Source: Flectonema sp. DT1601 (lineage: Eukaryota; Euglenozoa; Diplonemea; Diplonemida; Diplonemidae). From it: 64,000 bases of DNA. Below, in pieces: positions 31,508 to 42,482 of the stretch (its first letter is position 1; each line of letters starts with the position of its first letter). A program made the translations under genes and the position numbers. The stretch covers positions 124,001 to 188,000 of the forward strand of contig OZ025850.1 in assembly GCA_964019425.1 (NCBI GenBank). The letters run 5' to 3'. The notes below the pieces were generated by a model that was not told where the DNA came from, did no database searches, and worked only from the letters and a program-made list of their open reading frames with translations.

Positions 31508-32540
31508 TCACAGAGTAAGAGATTGGTCAGGTTTTGCAACTTCCTCATCAATTTCAGAAGCGTCCAGTGGTTCAGCAAACGCCCATCTGAATCCGTTGTG
31601 TTTTAATCCATCAAGTTTTACTAGAGGTCTGAACCCTTTTTGAACAACGATACCCTTCTTCCAAGGTTCTGTTTCACTATCCCGAACCTTTATCCTCTGA
31701 CCTATGGCAAACTGTTTGGGTTGTTATTTCTTCACTACTTTCAATTGTACTGACTACGAAAGAACTCAAAAAGGAACATACGATTGGTCTTCCACTCAAC
31801 CCAACTGTACTAAGCTTGGGTTGGGTTGTGAAAGAGTCTTCTTTACGAAAACCCCAACCACTGAATCCCGTGTCACGTCTCGAATCTTCAGTGAAATCAT
31901 CAGGTGACATCGATATAGGAAGGCTTCTTACATTTAGAAATGAAACATGTGTCTTCATACAGCTATCTTCTGGTTCTGGTTCTTTAGTGACTTGTACTGT
32001 TGGAAGTTCACTTTCCGCCGTAGCCACTCCTGTGTAGTCGTCATCTGCTTGCACTGCCGGAGGTTTAGAAATTGTTATTGATTGCTTCTTCTCTGTTTTC
32101 CCTTTTGCTTTCGTCTGTTTCCGTTTCCGTTCGCTGTTGTTTTTTTTTGTTGTTGTTGTTTTTTTGTGATTTTAATACTAAATTAAAACAGTTAAATAAC
32201 AGTCACGACATACTGTTTAGTTTTAAGATCCTTTTTCCGCTCTGGCTGTAGAATGAGAGACTTGCGTTTACCATTTGTTTTCGCAGTCGTTGCAACAACG
32301 TTATTGGTACCTGCGGCTTCGACTGCCTTGGCCTGTTTTGTTTGGTGGTTGGTGGTTTGGTTTCACAATTAAAACTAATTTTGAATAGCAAGTCATACCT
32401 TACCAACGCCGCACCCCATGTAGGGTCGCCACTTCTATTATTATGACTTTTAATGATCACGTCCTGTAGAAGAATAGAAGTATTGTTATGTAGAGTTGAT
32501 AAATAAAACAAAATGACAAACTTCACTTGTTTACTCTCAT
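31508..32540 (-). CDS. Five-exon gene: basic, disordered protein with C-terminal Tudor/SH3-like barrel
   Basis: No single long frame covers this gene; it appears when introns are removed. Inferred exons on the minus strand: 32535-32540 (ATG plus one codon), 32404-32463, 32214-32332, 31782-32133 and 31508-31711. Introns are 71, 71, 80 and 70 bases, with donors GTAAAC, GTAAGG, GTATGT and GTATGT, and all acceptors end in ACAG. Joined, they give an uninterrupted 246-residue protein. It begins DVIIKSHNNRSG, continues through a Lys/Arg-rich stretch, then an acidic disordered region, and ends in a compact domain (IGQRIKVRDSETEPWKKGIVV...GFRWAFAEPLD) like a Tudor or SH3 barrel. A leader acceptor ATTATCCCAG (AG at 32575-32576) sits upstream. 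Exons 3-5 are well supported; the 6-base first exon is the weakest part. A chromatin or RNA role is only a guess. Confidence 0.65.
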
Positions 32541-32849
32541 TCTTTTTGTTTTATTTGTTCGCAACCGGAGCTTCCTGGGATAATAAAAAAAAAAAAAAAG
32601 AATTACAACTAATATGTGAGTTTATAATAAATAAAAGAAATGTATTTTCTTTTCAATCGGTTTAAACAGGCAATACTTCTCAGGGGGTCGATCCCGGAAG
32701 CAACGTTTTCCGATTGGAATTTAACATTTGAAATAAGTTTTCTTCTTTGAAAGATTATTTATGTCAGTAGAGCTACTGTTAGGTTAGATGCAGGGGTTGA
32801 TTTTTCTTAAAATAAGTCGTAAACAAAAACAGCTCATCCTAACGATGTC

Positions 32850-33497
32850 TTATTCAGTGTTTGTATTGTTCTTTGGTTCTGAAACAACTAGGAGTCCGTA
32901 AGGATTTTCCCAAAGTTTCTTCAGACTAACTATTTGTCCAAGGTCTTTTATCGACACAGAGAAGGGGAATTCTACATATCCCAGTTCCTCACCTCGTGAT
33001 ATAAATATTAATTTAGCTGACCAGGGACCGTCCTGGTGATGGTGAAGAGGTTTCGCAACAGACCCAGTGAAAGATTCAAAAGAACAGCGACTGTCAGGAG
33101 TTAGAGATTTATGTTTCCAAGAACAAGAGACATCATGAAGAAATCTACAGCACATATCATATCCACCATCTCCTTTATAAACTATTTCATCATTAAAATC
33201 AGTTTGTTTAATAGCGACTGCGTATCTCAGTTCACTTGTAGTACCACTTCCTTCAACAGAAACATTCATTCCTAAGTATGGTCCTTGAGAATCGTATAAG
33301 ATCTTCAGCCTGACAACTCCTTCGTATATTTCTAAGTCTTCGTGGTACTCGTTTCGAAAGATACAGCTTCCCTTCCCTCCGGTGTGCCCTCCACAAGAAA
33401 ACTCTACCGACTCTTTCAACACCTTCCCGTCGTCTAGGTAGGATGCCCACGCATTCGTTGAAAATATAACCACAAACAGAAACGTGGATTTATTCAT
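32850..33497 (-). CDS. Small secreted or luminal protein, function unknown
   Basis: A 215-residue protein. Residues 1-18 (MNKSTFLFVVIFSTNAWA) form a typical signal peptide. The mature part has about eight cysteines (SCGGHTGGKGSC, a CC pair, SC, RC), alternating strands, no membrane helix and no retention signal that I can see, so it is likely secreted or held in an endomembrane lumen through disulfides. I do not recognise the family. The leader is about 37 bases and contains an A-tract next to the ATG; the acceptor is ATTTTTTTTTCCAG (AG at 33535-33536). Confidence 0.7.
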   Translation of the reverse strand: MNKSTFLFVVIFSTNAWASYLDDGKVLKESVEFSCGGHTGGKGSCIFRNEYHEDLEIYEGVVRLKILYDSQGPYLGMNVSVEGSGTTSELRYAVAIKQTDFNDEIVYKGDGGYDMCCRFLHDVSCSWKHKSLTPDSRCSFESFTGSVAKPLHHHQDGPWSAKLIFISRGEELGYVEFPFSVSIKDLGQIVSLKKLWENPYGLLVVSEPKNNTNTE

Positions 33498-35520
33498 TTT
33501 CTTTTTTTTTTTTTTTTTTAGTGCGTGTAAAGTTCTGGAAAAAAAAATTTAATACACAACCAACACTAAAAGATAATCCACAACAGTAATTCTTGTTTAC
33601 TTGCTGTCAGACAAACCATCCAATTGAAACCTGTTATGAACACTGATATGATATTTATTTAGAGAACGACAAACACACAAATCAAAAGGTAGAGGAGACA
33701 AAGCAACAGCGGGTTCTGTCACTCCGATAGAGAGGAAGAGAATCGTGATTTTAACGGAAAGATACAAAGAGCGGCGAGCACATCTGTGCTGTGAGATGAA
33801 CGCAACGCATAAGATGTACTCATGCGATGCATTCTTTTATTGTTTCTTTAAACCGCAAAGATCGAGAACATCTTCAAAAAATAAAAAATAAAATAAAAAA
33901 TGAAAGGCAAAAAAAAAAAAAGTTCTCTCGAGTTCAGGTACGGCCTCCAACCACCGCCACTGGATATTGGCTATAGCAGTTTAGTGTTTTATTATATACA
34001 CTTTTTCCCTAACTTGTCAAAAAAAAAAAAAAAAAAAAAAGAACTACTGCGAAATACATTTTTATACATCCCGCAATAGCATAAGTAAGCACACATTAAT
34101 CAGCGTGGCGGGGCAACAGAGCTCCCACAACGCTTACCACCTACAATTCTTTTCTGATTAGAAAAGGAACACCAAAAGAAACCTGCATTCAAGCAGAACC
34201 ACGGGTGATTTTGTAATAATTGAGAATTGTAAACCCATTCTTGACTCACTAGGGTTGCAAAAAAAAAAAAAAAAAGTGGAAAAAAAATGATGACAAGTGA
34301 ATAAATTGAACAAAAAAAGATATGTAACACTGTCGCGTATCGTTCCACAACAACAGAAAGAAGGACGAGAGTACTTTTGCTAAAGACGCTGCATCTGCCT
34401 ACAGAAATTCGATACTTCCAACAAGATATTATCTTCCCCAAAGAAAGTGAAGTCAAATGGAAATTGAAGTCTACTCACAAAAGGTATTTCGCGAAAAAGG
34501 TGAAAAACGCAAAGAGAGGAAGTAAAATTTGGTTTTGTTAAAAGTTTTAGTTAGATTTTTTTTTTTTTTTTTTTTTTTTTTGGTACACTATTATATTATG
34601 TAATCTCATTGTTCCCCTATTTTGTCAAAAGAGGAACCGCTTGGTTGCGTTACATACATTTTTCAACACAGCCCGCAAATAGCATAAAAAAGGCGCAGAT
34701 ACAAAACATGTGTGGCGGGGCAACAGAGAGCTCCCACACAATGCTCATACCCACGCCTATTTTCATCGTAAAATGGAACAGCAAAAAAAGGAAAAAAGGA
34801 AAAGCTTTACTGCCTGTCGAGGAGAGTTGCAGCGACTATCAAGGTATAGCGAACTGCAACTCATTTTCGACTTTCTATAAAGCTGATGACAAGTGAATAA
34901 ATTGAACGATACGTGATTATTGCGTATTGTTTCGCAACAACAGAAGAAGGACAAGAGTACTTTTGCTAAGACGCTGCACCTGCTAAACAAATCTGATGCT
35001 CCCGACAGAGGTCATCATCAGTAAAAAGCAGATAGCAACTAAAGTCTACTCACAAAAAGTATTTCGCAAAAAGGTGAAAAACGCAAAGAGAGGAAAGCAA
35101 AGTTCGATTCGATTGGTTAAGTTTAGTAATTTTTTTTTCATTTCTTTTCTTTTTTTTTTTTTTTTTTTTTGGGTATAAATTATACTACAATGGGAAAACT
35201 AAATCCCATCATTTGTCATTTTTTTTTTTTTTTTTTTTAAAAACATCGTTTAGGTTAGAATAAAGAAAAAGAAAATTCAAAAAATAGGAATCCTAACAAC
35301 AGTAACAGGAACACAAAAGGGTAGCCATGCACAATTATGACTGACCACCCTTCTATATTAGTTATGAGTTGTGTGGAACGGTCCATCTTGCAGTTGTTGT
35401 TTTTTTTTTCTTTCTTCTTTCCTTTTTCTTTTTTTTAAAAAGTCGTTTTTTTTTTTTTTTGTTGAATATGGAACACAAGGATGAAGAACAGAGTCACATC
35501 TCTCAAACTACTTCTATTTC
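33498..35520. other. spacer containing a 600-bp tandem duplication
   Basis: No gene is recognised in this 2-kb stretch. Most of it is a two-unit duplication (34040-35185); the remainder is poly(A)/poly(T)-rich. Small frames inside the units are not conserved as proteins between the two. Confidence 0.6.
34040..35185. repeat. Tandem duplication, two units of about 600 bp
   Basis: Unit 1 (about 34040-34585) and unit 2 (about 34640-35185) share in order GTGGCGGGGCAACAGAG, GATGACAAGTGAATAAATTG, GAGTACTTTTGCTAA, GTCTACTCACAAAA and GGTGAAAAACGCAAAGAGAGG, each followed by a long T-tract. The offset is 596-606 bases, and identity between landmarks is patchy, so the duplication is not recent. Each unit carries one minus-strand GTGAGTAG (34471-34478 and 35046-35053). 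Confidence 0.85.
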
Positions 35521-37272
35521 TTAATCAAAGTACTTCTCCTTAAAGTTGTTAACGAATCTGAGAGCCGGAAGGACACCGTAACCTGAAAACACTTCTCCAA
35601 TCATGTAGGTGTTGCGAGCACCCTGCTCGAATGTAGTCTTCGCGAACCAATCATTCTCGATCTCAGAAACAGGTGGGATCGATACGTAGGAAAACTGACG
35701 GTGTCCAAGAAGCTCGCTCACAGGCATCTGGGCGTAAGCCATGTCGGCGCTCGCCTTCTCAACCGACTCCTCGCTAGTCAGGTCCGGGTCGGCGTATCCG
35801 ATGGCAATCATCACATTCGAGTCAGAAAACTCACGAACCGCAGCCGTTACACTACTGTCAGCAGCCCAGTGGTGAGCTCCCGGGTAGATGAAGGCAGCAA
35901 ACTCGGATCCGAGCTGGGCAGGGGTCGACTGCACTCTGAACATAAAAATGTTCACTGGATCGGTAGCACTAGCAGCCCTCATCAAGTCCCTCTGTGCAGA
36001 CTGCTGTCTCATGAACTTGATGCTGTCGTGTGGTCTCGACGAGACAATCAGATGGTCGTACTTTTTTCTAGGCTCTCCCCTCACCTTGATCTTAATCCTC
36101 CCGTCCCAAGTGTACTTCACTGATCTCACTTCGCATCCCAGGCGCACGTCGAGCCCTTCCTTCTCAATCATGCGGTTGAACAGAGCCTGCATTCCTTCGT
36201 TGATCACATAACCCGCTCCCTTGAACTCTGATCCGAGAAGCGCCCTCAGCTCGGTGCTCAGTGGGAGAGGACTGTCAGCAGTGACCCCGAGTCCGAGCAA
36301 CAGCTGCTTCAGGTACGCAGCCTGGTATGAAGTCCTGCAGTTCAACACTACCGCCGCCGACATCTCAGCAATCGGTCCGTTCAAGAACCCGTTCGACAGG
36401 AACTCCATGTACGCTGAGAACGCCGGCTTGTTGATGCGCTCAGCGAAGTCAGTGAAAGTTTCGTTCTTCGCTGCGAACCCCGCGTTGATGATCTCCTCCG
36501 GCGTCGTCGCTCCGATCTGCACCGCCTTCAGAAACTCAAATCCCCAGATCATGTTCTCAACGAGCTGTTGCTGGAGCACCGGCGTCGCAGTGAACGGGAT
36601 CAGCACGTGTGGCAACGGCAGCACCGCCCCTCCGAGGTCCGCATCGAAGAACTGCCCGTTCAGGAATGGTCTGGTCGTCAGTCCGTACTCGTCGATCATT
36701 GACTGCAGCTCAGGTAGGAACCCAGGGCTCAAGAAGTCGTCCGCCCCGATGATCTTCGTCGACCAATCGTGCACGTGCCCGTCTACCGTCGTCGAGTGCG
36801 TCGAACCAGCCGCCTCGTTCTCCTTCTCGAACACCGTCACCCGATGGTACCCAGCACGCTTCAGCGCCCTCGCCATGAACAGACCGTGCACTCCGGCCCC
36901 GATGATTGCGATCTTGTCATTCTTCTTCGGCTTTGGTCGCTTACACGTGTCCGCCAGACCGCAGAACTTAGAGTGTCCCTTCTCGCAAGCCTCTTGCCAA
37001 CACAGCTGACAGGTTTGGAACTCGTCCGCCCCTCCCCTCCAGTGCGCTACGATTCCCCAGCCGTCGTTGCAGTGTTCCTCGGCACACATCCCGGCAGCAA
37101 TTCCATTCGAGCAAGTCAGCCCGTTGATCCGAACCCTCCTGTGATTGTAGCACCTCTGTCTGTAGTAGTTATCGAATGCAATGTGGAAATCATCCGCAAC
37201 ACCGTAGTCGATCCAACCAAACGAAGAAACCGCCAGTGATACGACGGCGCACAACCTGAGCGCGAAGTTCAT
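35521..37272 (-). CDS. Secreted flavin-containing amine oxidase-like protein
   Basis: A 583-residue protein. Residues 1-25 form a signal peptide. A cysteine-rich segment (about 38-112, with CYNHRR, CSNG, CAEEHCNDGW, CQLCWQEAC) precedes a Rossmann FAD-binding motif IAIIGAGVHGLFMARAL at about 121-137 with the following VFEKE, and the family's C-terminal FAD contact region reads TYMIGEVFSGYGVLPALRF. The order matches flavin monoamine-oxidase-like proteins of the beta-cyclopiazonate dehydrogenase kind found in fungi and protists; the substrate is unknown. The coding sequence is clearly richer in G and C, mostly at third positions, than its neighbours, which may reflect strong expression or foreign origin. 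The ATG follows an acceptor TTTCCCTTTAACAG (AG at 37293-37294) by 20 bases. No intron is visible. Confidence 0.85.
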   Translation of the reverse strand: MNFALRLCAVVSLAVSSFGWIDYGVADDFHIAFDNYYRQRCYNHRRVRINGLTCSNGIAAGMCAEEHCNDGWGIVAHWRGGADEFQTCQLCWQEACEKGHSKFCGLADTCKRPKPKKNDKIAIIGAGVHGLFMARALKRAGYHRVTVFEKENEAAGSTHSTTVDGHVHDWSTKIIGADDFLSPGFLPELQSMIDEYGLTTRPFLNGQFFDADLGGAVLPLPHVLIPFTATPVLQQQLVENMIWGFEFLKAVQIGATTPEEIINAGFAAKNETFTDFAERINKPAFSAYMEFLSNGFLNGPIAEMSAAVVLNCRTSYQAAYLKQLLLGLGVTADSPLPLSTELRALLGSEFKGAGYVINEGMQALFNRMIEKEGLDVRLGCEVRSVKYTWDGRIKIKVRGEPRKKYDHLIVSSRPHDSIKFMRQQSAQRDLMRAASATDPVNIFMFRVQSTPAQLGSEFAAFIYPGAHHWAADSSVTAAVREFSDSNVMIAIGYADPDLTSEESVEKASADMAYAQMPVSELLGHRQFSYVSIPPVSEIENDWFAKTTFEQGARNTYMIGEVFSGYGVLPALRFVNNFKEKYFD

Positions 37273-39255
37273 GTTTTGTTTTGTTTTAAAATCTGTTAAA
37301 GGGAAACATGAGATAAAGGATTCATTTAAATATCATCATCTCTCACAATATACTATTCCTCTTCGAAGGACGCATGGTCAAGTTTTATTTTCCATCACGT
37401 ACCCTTTACATTTCTAGTCTAAGTGCCAACTGTAGAAAGAAAATGGTTAAGTAAATGAAGACACGCGATTGGAAGTACAACGCGTACGGTATCACTAAAG
37501 CGCTAACTATGAATTGCAGGGAGGCCTGAGGAAACGTGCATTCAATAAAAAGTAAACTGAAAAAGGGTTTGGAAAAAGAAAGCCCAAAAATGCACCAAAA
37601 TGGCAAAGAGAAAAAAAAAAAAAAAAGCAGGGAGTGGGAAAGTACATAGCAATACCTCAATTTTGTTCTGCCTTGCTATTCATTTTTCAGTTTTTTTTTT
37701 TCGAAAAGTTTTTTTTCTCTTTTTTCTTCTCTCTTTTTTTTCTTTTTTTTTTTCTTACGGATAGAGACAGTCTACAGTACTTAAGAAGAAAGACAACACA
37801 ACAATATTCTGATACCTTATTGCGAATGCAAGCATACCGTACCCCTTTCCCAGCAGTAAAGAACAGGCTAAGCAACAACAGCCGAAAAGAAGCATAAACA
37901 AGAGTACATTGACAGTCTTGAGAAATAGTCTTGTATCACTTGTCTTTTTTGTTCCTTCTCTTTTTTTAGTTTTAGTTTTACTTTTTTTTTCTTTTTTCTC
38001 GAGGCAAAAGAAGCTCGAGACGAGTGTTTTTTTGTTCATTTCTCGTGAGGTTTCTTAATTATCCGCCAGTCAACATAATGTAGGTATCAGGCAGTGTATA
38101 GAAAAGCTCTCTATTCGAGAAATGTAACAAATCTGAAAAAACAGAGGAGTTAAATGGGAAAAAAAAAAAAAAAAAAAAAAAATTGCTTCCTTCAAAGACT
38201 GAACTAAAGCTGTCTCTTTTAACTTTCTTTTTTTTTGTTCCTTTTTTTTTCTTTTTTTTCGTTCAATACTAAGGGCGGAAGGCACAAAAGGCGAAGAGAA
38301 TGGACTGGGTTTCTGGAGGTCGTTAAGAGCTGTTGGTTGTCTTTTTGCAGACCGTTCAGCCAAGCGCACAGCACCAAGACACTCAGGTATTTCTAGGGAA
38401 GGATTTGTGGGAAACACACTTTCAATACTTTGGCACTAGTTCTTTCGTGAGATTATTATTTGGTAGCAAAAACAAGGAGAGAAAAAAAAAAAAAAAAAAA
38501 AAGAAGAAGAAGGAAAAAAAAAAGGAAAGGAAATACTACCGTTTAGCCCACTCTGTAGATCTCGCTTTTTCAAGGCTGAAGGATTTTTTTTTTTTTTTTT
38601 AATTTTCCTGTCGGATGAAGATCGCACAAAAGTAATGTGCTTCCCTAAGTTTTGCAGTGCTGTTGCACATCGGAGATAGCACTCGTGATGAAGAAACAAA
38701 AAACGGACTTTGTGCCCAACAACTGATTTATTGTAACGACTCGGTATAAAAAAAGAAAAAAAGAAAATAAATATGTATGTAGACCTACTCACTCCAACGT
38801 GAAAGCAGCCCATATTTTTTTAAAAACTTTATTCTTTTTTTGTCTGAGAAATATTTTCTGTTCGTACCACGGATAACGTATCATAAAAAAAAAGAATGCT
38901 TCAAAAACAGAAATAGGGCGAAGGGAACTCCCAGTATCCTGTTGAAAAGGTTCTTTCCTTTTTCCTTTTTATTTTTATTTTTTTCTTTTGTACTACAATA
39001 ATTCTGTTTCTTGCGGTTGCATGTTGCAGAATGGGGTCTGTAAGGAAGAATGTACCTCTGTTCGAAGAAGGCAACGACACTAAAAGGGGAACTGGGACTC
39101 GCATAAAAAAAATAGAAAGAAAAAAAAAGAACACCAACTCAGAAAAAAAATTTAAAAAAAAAAAAAGAGAGAAAAAAAAAAGGTACCTTACCTTATTTTC
39201 CTGTCATAAATTCAAAAAAAACGGAATGGAAAAAAAGAAAATCGTTCTAAGGAAT
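37273..39255. other. spacer with homopolymers
   Basis: No gene is recognised. A minus-strand frame near 38280-38417 has a mixed, protein-like composition for about 45 residues but no start, domain or splice support. GTGAGTAG occurs on the minus strand at 38785-38792. Dense T and A tracts lie at 37690-37760, 38160-38182 and 38480-38525. Confidence 0.5.
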
Positions 39256-41372
39256 TCAAGGCTTGATCTCTTCGGTGATGAGCTCTTCAGTCGCTCCCTC
39301 AACACCAGCAGTGTTGACAGGAGTGACTTCAACCATCAACATGTGACCGACGTCTTCATCTGTTGCTCTGTACGACTGTTTGAGTTGTGTTTGTTATAAA
39401 GTTAGTTAAAAAGGATTCTAATCACACATGACTACTAGGAATAAATAATACATACATCAGTACACTCACTCTTAATAGGAATGAGTGTGTCTCCCTGTTG
39501 GTTGTGACGGAACCACTGGAATTTGGTGTTTCCTTCTTCTCCTTCAACGAAAGTGTATTCAATTTTAATGACGTTGTTGGCACGGAGTTCTCCAACAAAC
39601 TGTGGTTGATCTATAGTAGGGCGAGCGCGTGTAATCACACCAGAGACAACTGACTTTCTAACTCCATAAGTTCCATCTTCTCTACATGGAAGGTATGAAG
39701 CTTGAATTCTCTTTCCAACATCAGCAGCTGAACACTTGTACTGCCAAGTATCACAATCAAGTTCCTCAACCGTATCATCTTCAGCAATAGCAGACCAAAG
39801 TAAGTCTGACTCACCCTCTACTCCTCCAATGTAGTCGGCAGAGCAGAACAGAGTGCATCCTTCTTCACATTCTCCTTCTAATTTAATGTTTGTACATTCT
39901 GGGAATGCTGGTTCAATTGGACAGGTGATATCAGAAACGATTGAGTTAAACTGACCCTCTAAGTAGATAAGAACTTCTGCTCTGAGGCAGTGACCAACAT
40001 CAGCAGCTGTTGGAGTGTATGTGAGACCATTCTCTTCGTGAATTAATGAAAATCCGTTTGTTGAGTTTGAACGCAACCATCTGATGTATAAAATGGTGTC
40101 GCGGTCTTCTTCCTCTCCAGACTCAGGGAATGAACTGCTAGACACCTGACAGTAGTTACACATTCCTTTGTTGTATTTCGAGGTTCTCTTTAATTCCTCA
40201 GCAATCTTTTCAACACCATCAACAATGTATCTATATTCGTATTCACCAGGGCACAAGTACAAGTTGGTTTGGAATGAAACGTTTGTTTGTGAGTTTGCTC
40301 CCTCTGATTCAATTCTGTCGAGTGGTATGTCACCCTGCCACTGGTTTACTGAACCAACGACAAACACTTCACTTGCATCACCTGCTACTTTAAATAATAA
40401 TGGGAAGATGTGCTGAGAGTGGAATATTTCAGTTTTTCTAATACTGACAGGTCTGGTGTCCTGAAGGCAGACATGAAGAGTGATTGGCATTCCCTCAGTT
40501 GGTGGGTAGTCACCAGGGTATCCCTTCTTGCCACTGTCTTCACTGACACGGGAACGACGTCCTGGTTCCAAGTGAATAGATTGAAGACGAAGTGGTTTAT
40601 CTGCGGTCGCTTCTTTCTGCATTTTGAGGAGAAATTCTTCTGCTGCGTCTTCGACCTTGTTGTCATCCTCACCAATTGGAGGAACGAACCCTTCAATCAT
40701 ACAGAAGACTATTTTACCTCTGTAGGCTTCAGCTGCAGCAACTTCTTCATCAGTGATGATCATTCCATCGATCTTCATGAGATTGCTGCTGCTCAGAGCG
40801 ATTGCAATCTTACAGAAGTGAGCGTGGCCTTCAACTTCATTCTTGTCAGGGTCAATTGGGTTTCCGACAAGGTTCAAACTGTGAAGACTTGGCAAGAACG
40901 GAAAGTGTTTAAAACTACTAATGTTGTTGAAGTTCAATGACAGAACTCGGAGGTTAGGAAGGTCTCCAAGACCTTCGAAAGATGAGATTTGGTTGCTCGA
41001 CAACGCCAACGTCTCCAAATCATCTAATCTTGAAAACCCCTCAAGAGATTCAATACAGTTACCAGTCAGGTATAAGTGTCTTAGATGTGGTAGCTGTGGC
41101 TCTCTCAAACTTTCTTTTAACGAACCTCCCCACAAGAATTCACAAGAAACAATGCTGTTTAGAGAAAGATCTAACATTTTTAAATTTTCTAACTTGTTGT
41201 ACGGATCAAAGGTATCGAACTCGTTCTCTCTGAGGTACATGAACTCCTCATCAGGATGGTTGTAAGCAATATTTTTAATAGTATTCAGCTCCTGTTTGTT
41301 TAGTACTAATCCGACAGGCTCAGCGCAGGGAACATCCGCGCTGCGGACCTTTACCTTTTTGCTATATTTCAT
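39256..41372 (-). CDS. AIR9-like protein: leucine-rich repeats, glycogen-binding-like module and A9/Ig-like repeats
   Basis: Two exons: 39456-41372 and 39256-39375, separated by an 80-base intron (donor GTATGT, acceptor AACTCAAACAG). Spliced, the protein has 678 residues. The unspliced frame would stop soon after the donor, whereas the second exon restores a conserved SYRATDEDVG strand and ends in EEIKP. Domains: leucine-rich repeats at about 55-200 (LKMLDLSLNSI, LRHLYLTGNCI, LETLALSSNQI, LRVLSLNFNNI, LHSLNLVGNPI); a module with VFVVGSVNQWQGDIPL and YEYRYIVDG typical of AMPK-type CBM48; then three to four A9/Ig-like repeats each with a (T)AADVG motif. LRR plus A9 repeats is the layout of AIR9, a microtubule-associated protein of land plants with relatives in trypanosomatids. 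A cytoskeletal role is inferred. Confidence 0.83.
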
Positions 41373-42482
41373 TTGGGATTACCTTTAATTACCTGGTTAC
41401 GAAAAAATAAGTTTGTCTACGTCACACACTACAACACATCTTCTGAGCCACTCAGACATAGTGATAATAATATTTAAAGGGGCTGAAAGGGGGAAAAGAA
41501 ATTGGATTTACTTTTTGTTAGCAGCAAGAAAATATATCACAATGATCTCCTGTCGAATGCTTATCCTTTCTTTGAATAGCTGCGCGATATGGGCAGTAAT
41601 ATTTGAATCCATTTTATTTCTTCCGGTTTTTTTTTTTTTTTTTTTTAATTGTCTTTTCTTCGCTTCTTTCTTCTCTACAGCCATGGCCAAGACCCCAAAG
41701 GGGGTCCAGGATATTTTTTTTTTTTGTTTTTTTTTTTGCTACTCTTTGCTGCAGTAAAAACTTTTTTTTTCTTTTCTTTTTTTTATTGCCGTACTATTTT
41801 TCCGTCACAGCCGCGTTCGAGCGATAAGAAAAACACGAAAAACAGAAACGACAGCAATGATGTGACCGCAGCACACCGACTAAGAAGCTTCCTTCAACAT
41901 TTTTTCAACTTTTTTTTTTTTTTCCACTTGCGAAAACAATCAAGAAAAAAAATTCACTGAATCTTCTCACGGGTACTACCACAGAGTCTAATATGCAGCC
42001 GGCAAAGGCTTCAAACAAGAAAGTAAAAAATAAAGGAGAAAAAACATGAAAGGGAGAAAACAAAAATCATCTAAATGAGGGAGCTATGGGGGGATAGGGT
42101 TACTGATGTTTTTTTTTTTTTTTTAAATTATTTTTTTTTTTCTTCTTCTTAGTTCAGCTTTAAATGAAGGCGAGGGCGTTCTTTTTGTTTCCTTCCAAAA
42201 AAAAAAAAAAAATATTATTTCTTTTCAAAAAAAAAAAGAAAAAAAAATTTTAAAAAAAAGATTGGGTGGGGGATTGGCACTGGAAACAAAAAATAAAAAC
42301 ACTAGAAAAATAAGAATGAGAAAGCAATACTCTCCCAGGATCAGTAAAGCTTCAGTACCTTAGTTTGTAATACGATTCTTGTGATAAAGTAAGGAGTAAA
42401 GGCCGGTACTAAGACTTAGAGAGCTCAGCTATCTGTCTAGAAAAGAAGAAGTCACAGAAATGATAAAACATTTCAAAGATTT
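41373..42482. other. spacer with homopolymers
   Basis: No gene is recognised. It has T-rich tracts at 41626-41646 and 41716-41740 and A/T runs at 42110-42140 and 42198-42260. Confidence 0.55.

Noticed and set aside
35701-37239. Long plus-strand frames opposite the flavin oxidase gene
   Set aside because: Shadows of a GC-rich coding sequence; the minus-strand frame has the FAD motif, a signal peptide and a leader acceptor.
38280-38417. Protein-like minus-strand frame in the 37-39 kb spacer
   Set aside because: Only about 45 residues look balanced, then it runs into Lys-rich tract sequence; no start, domain or splice sites.
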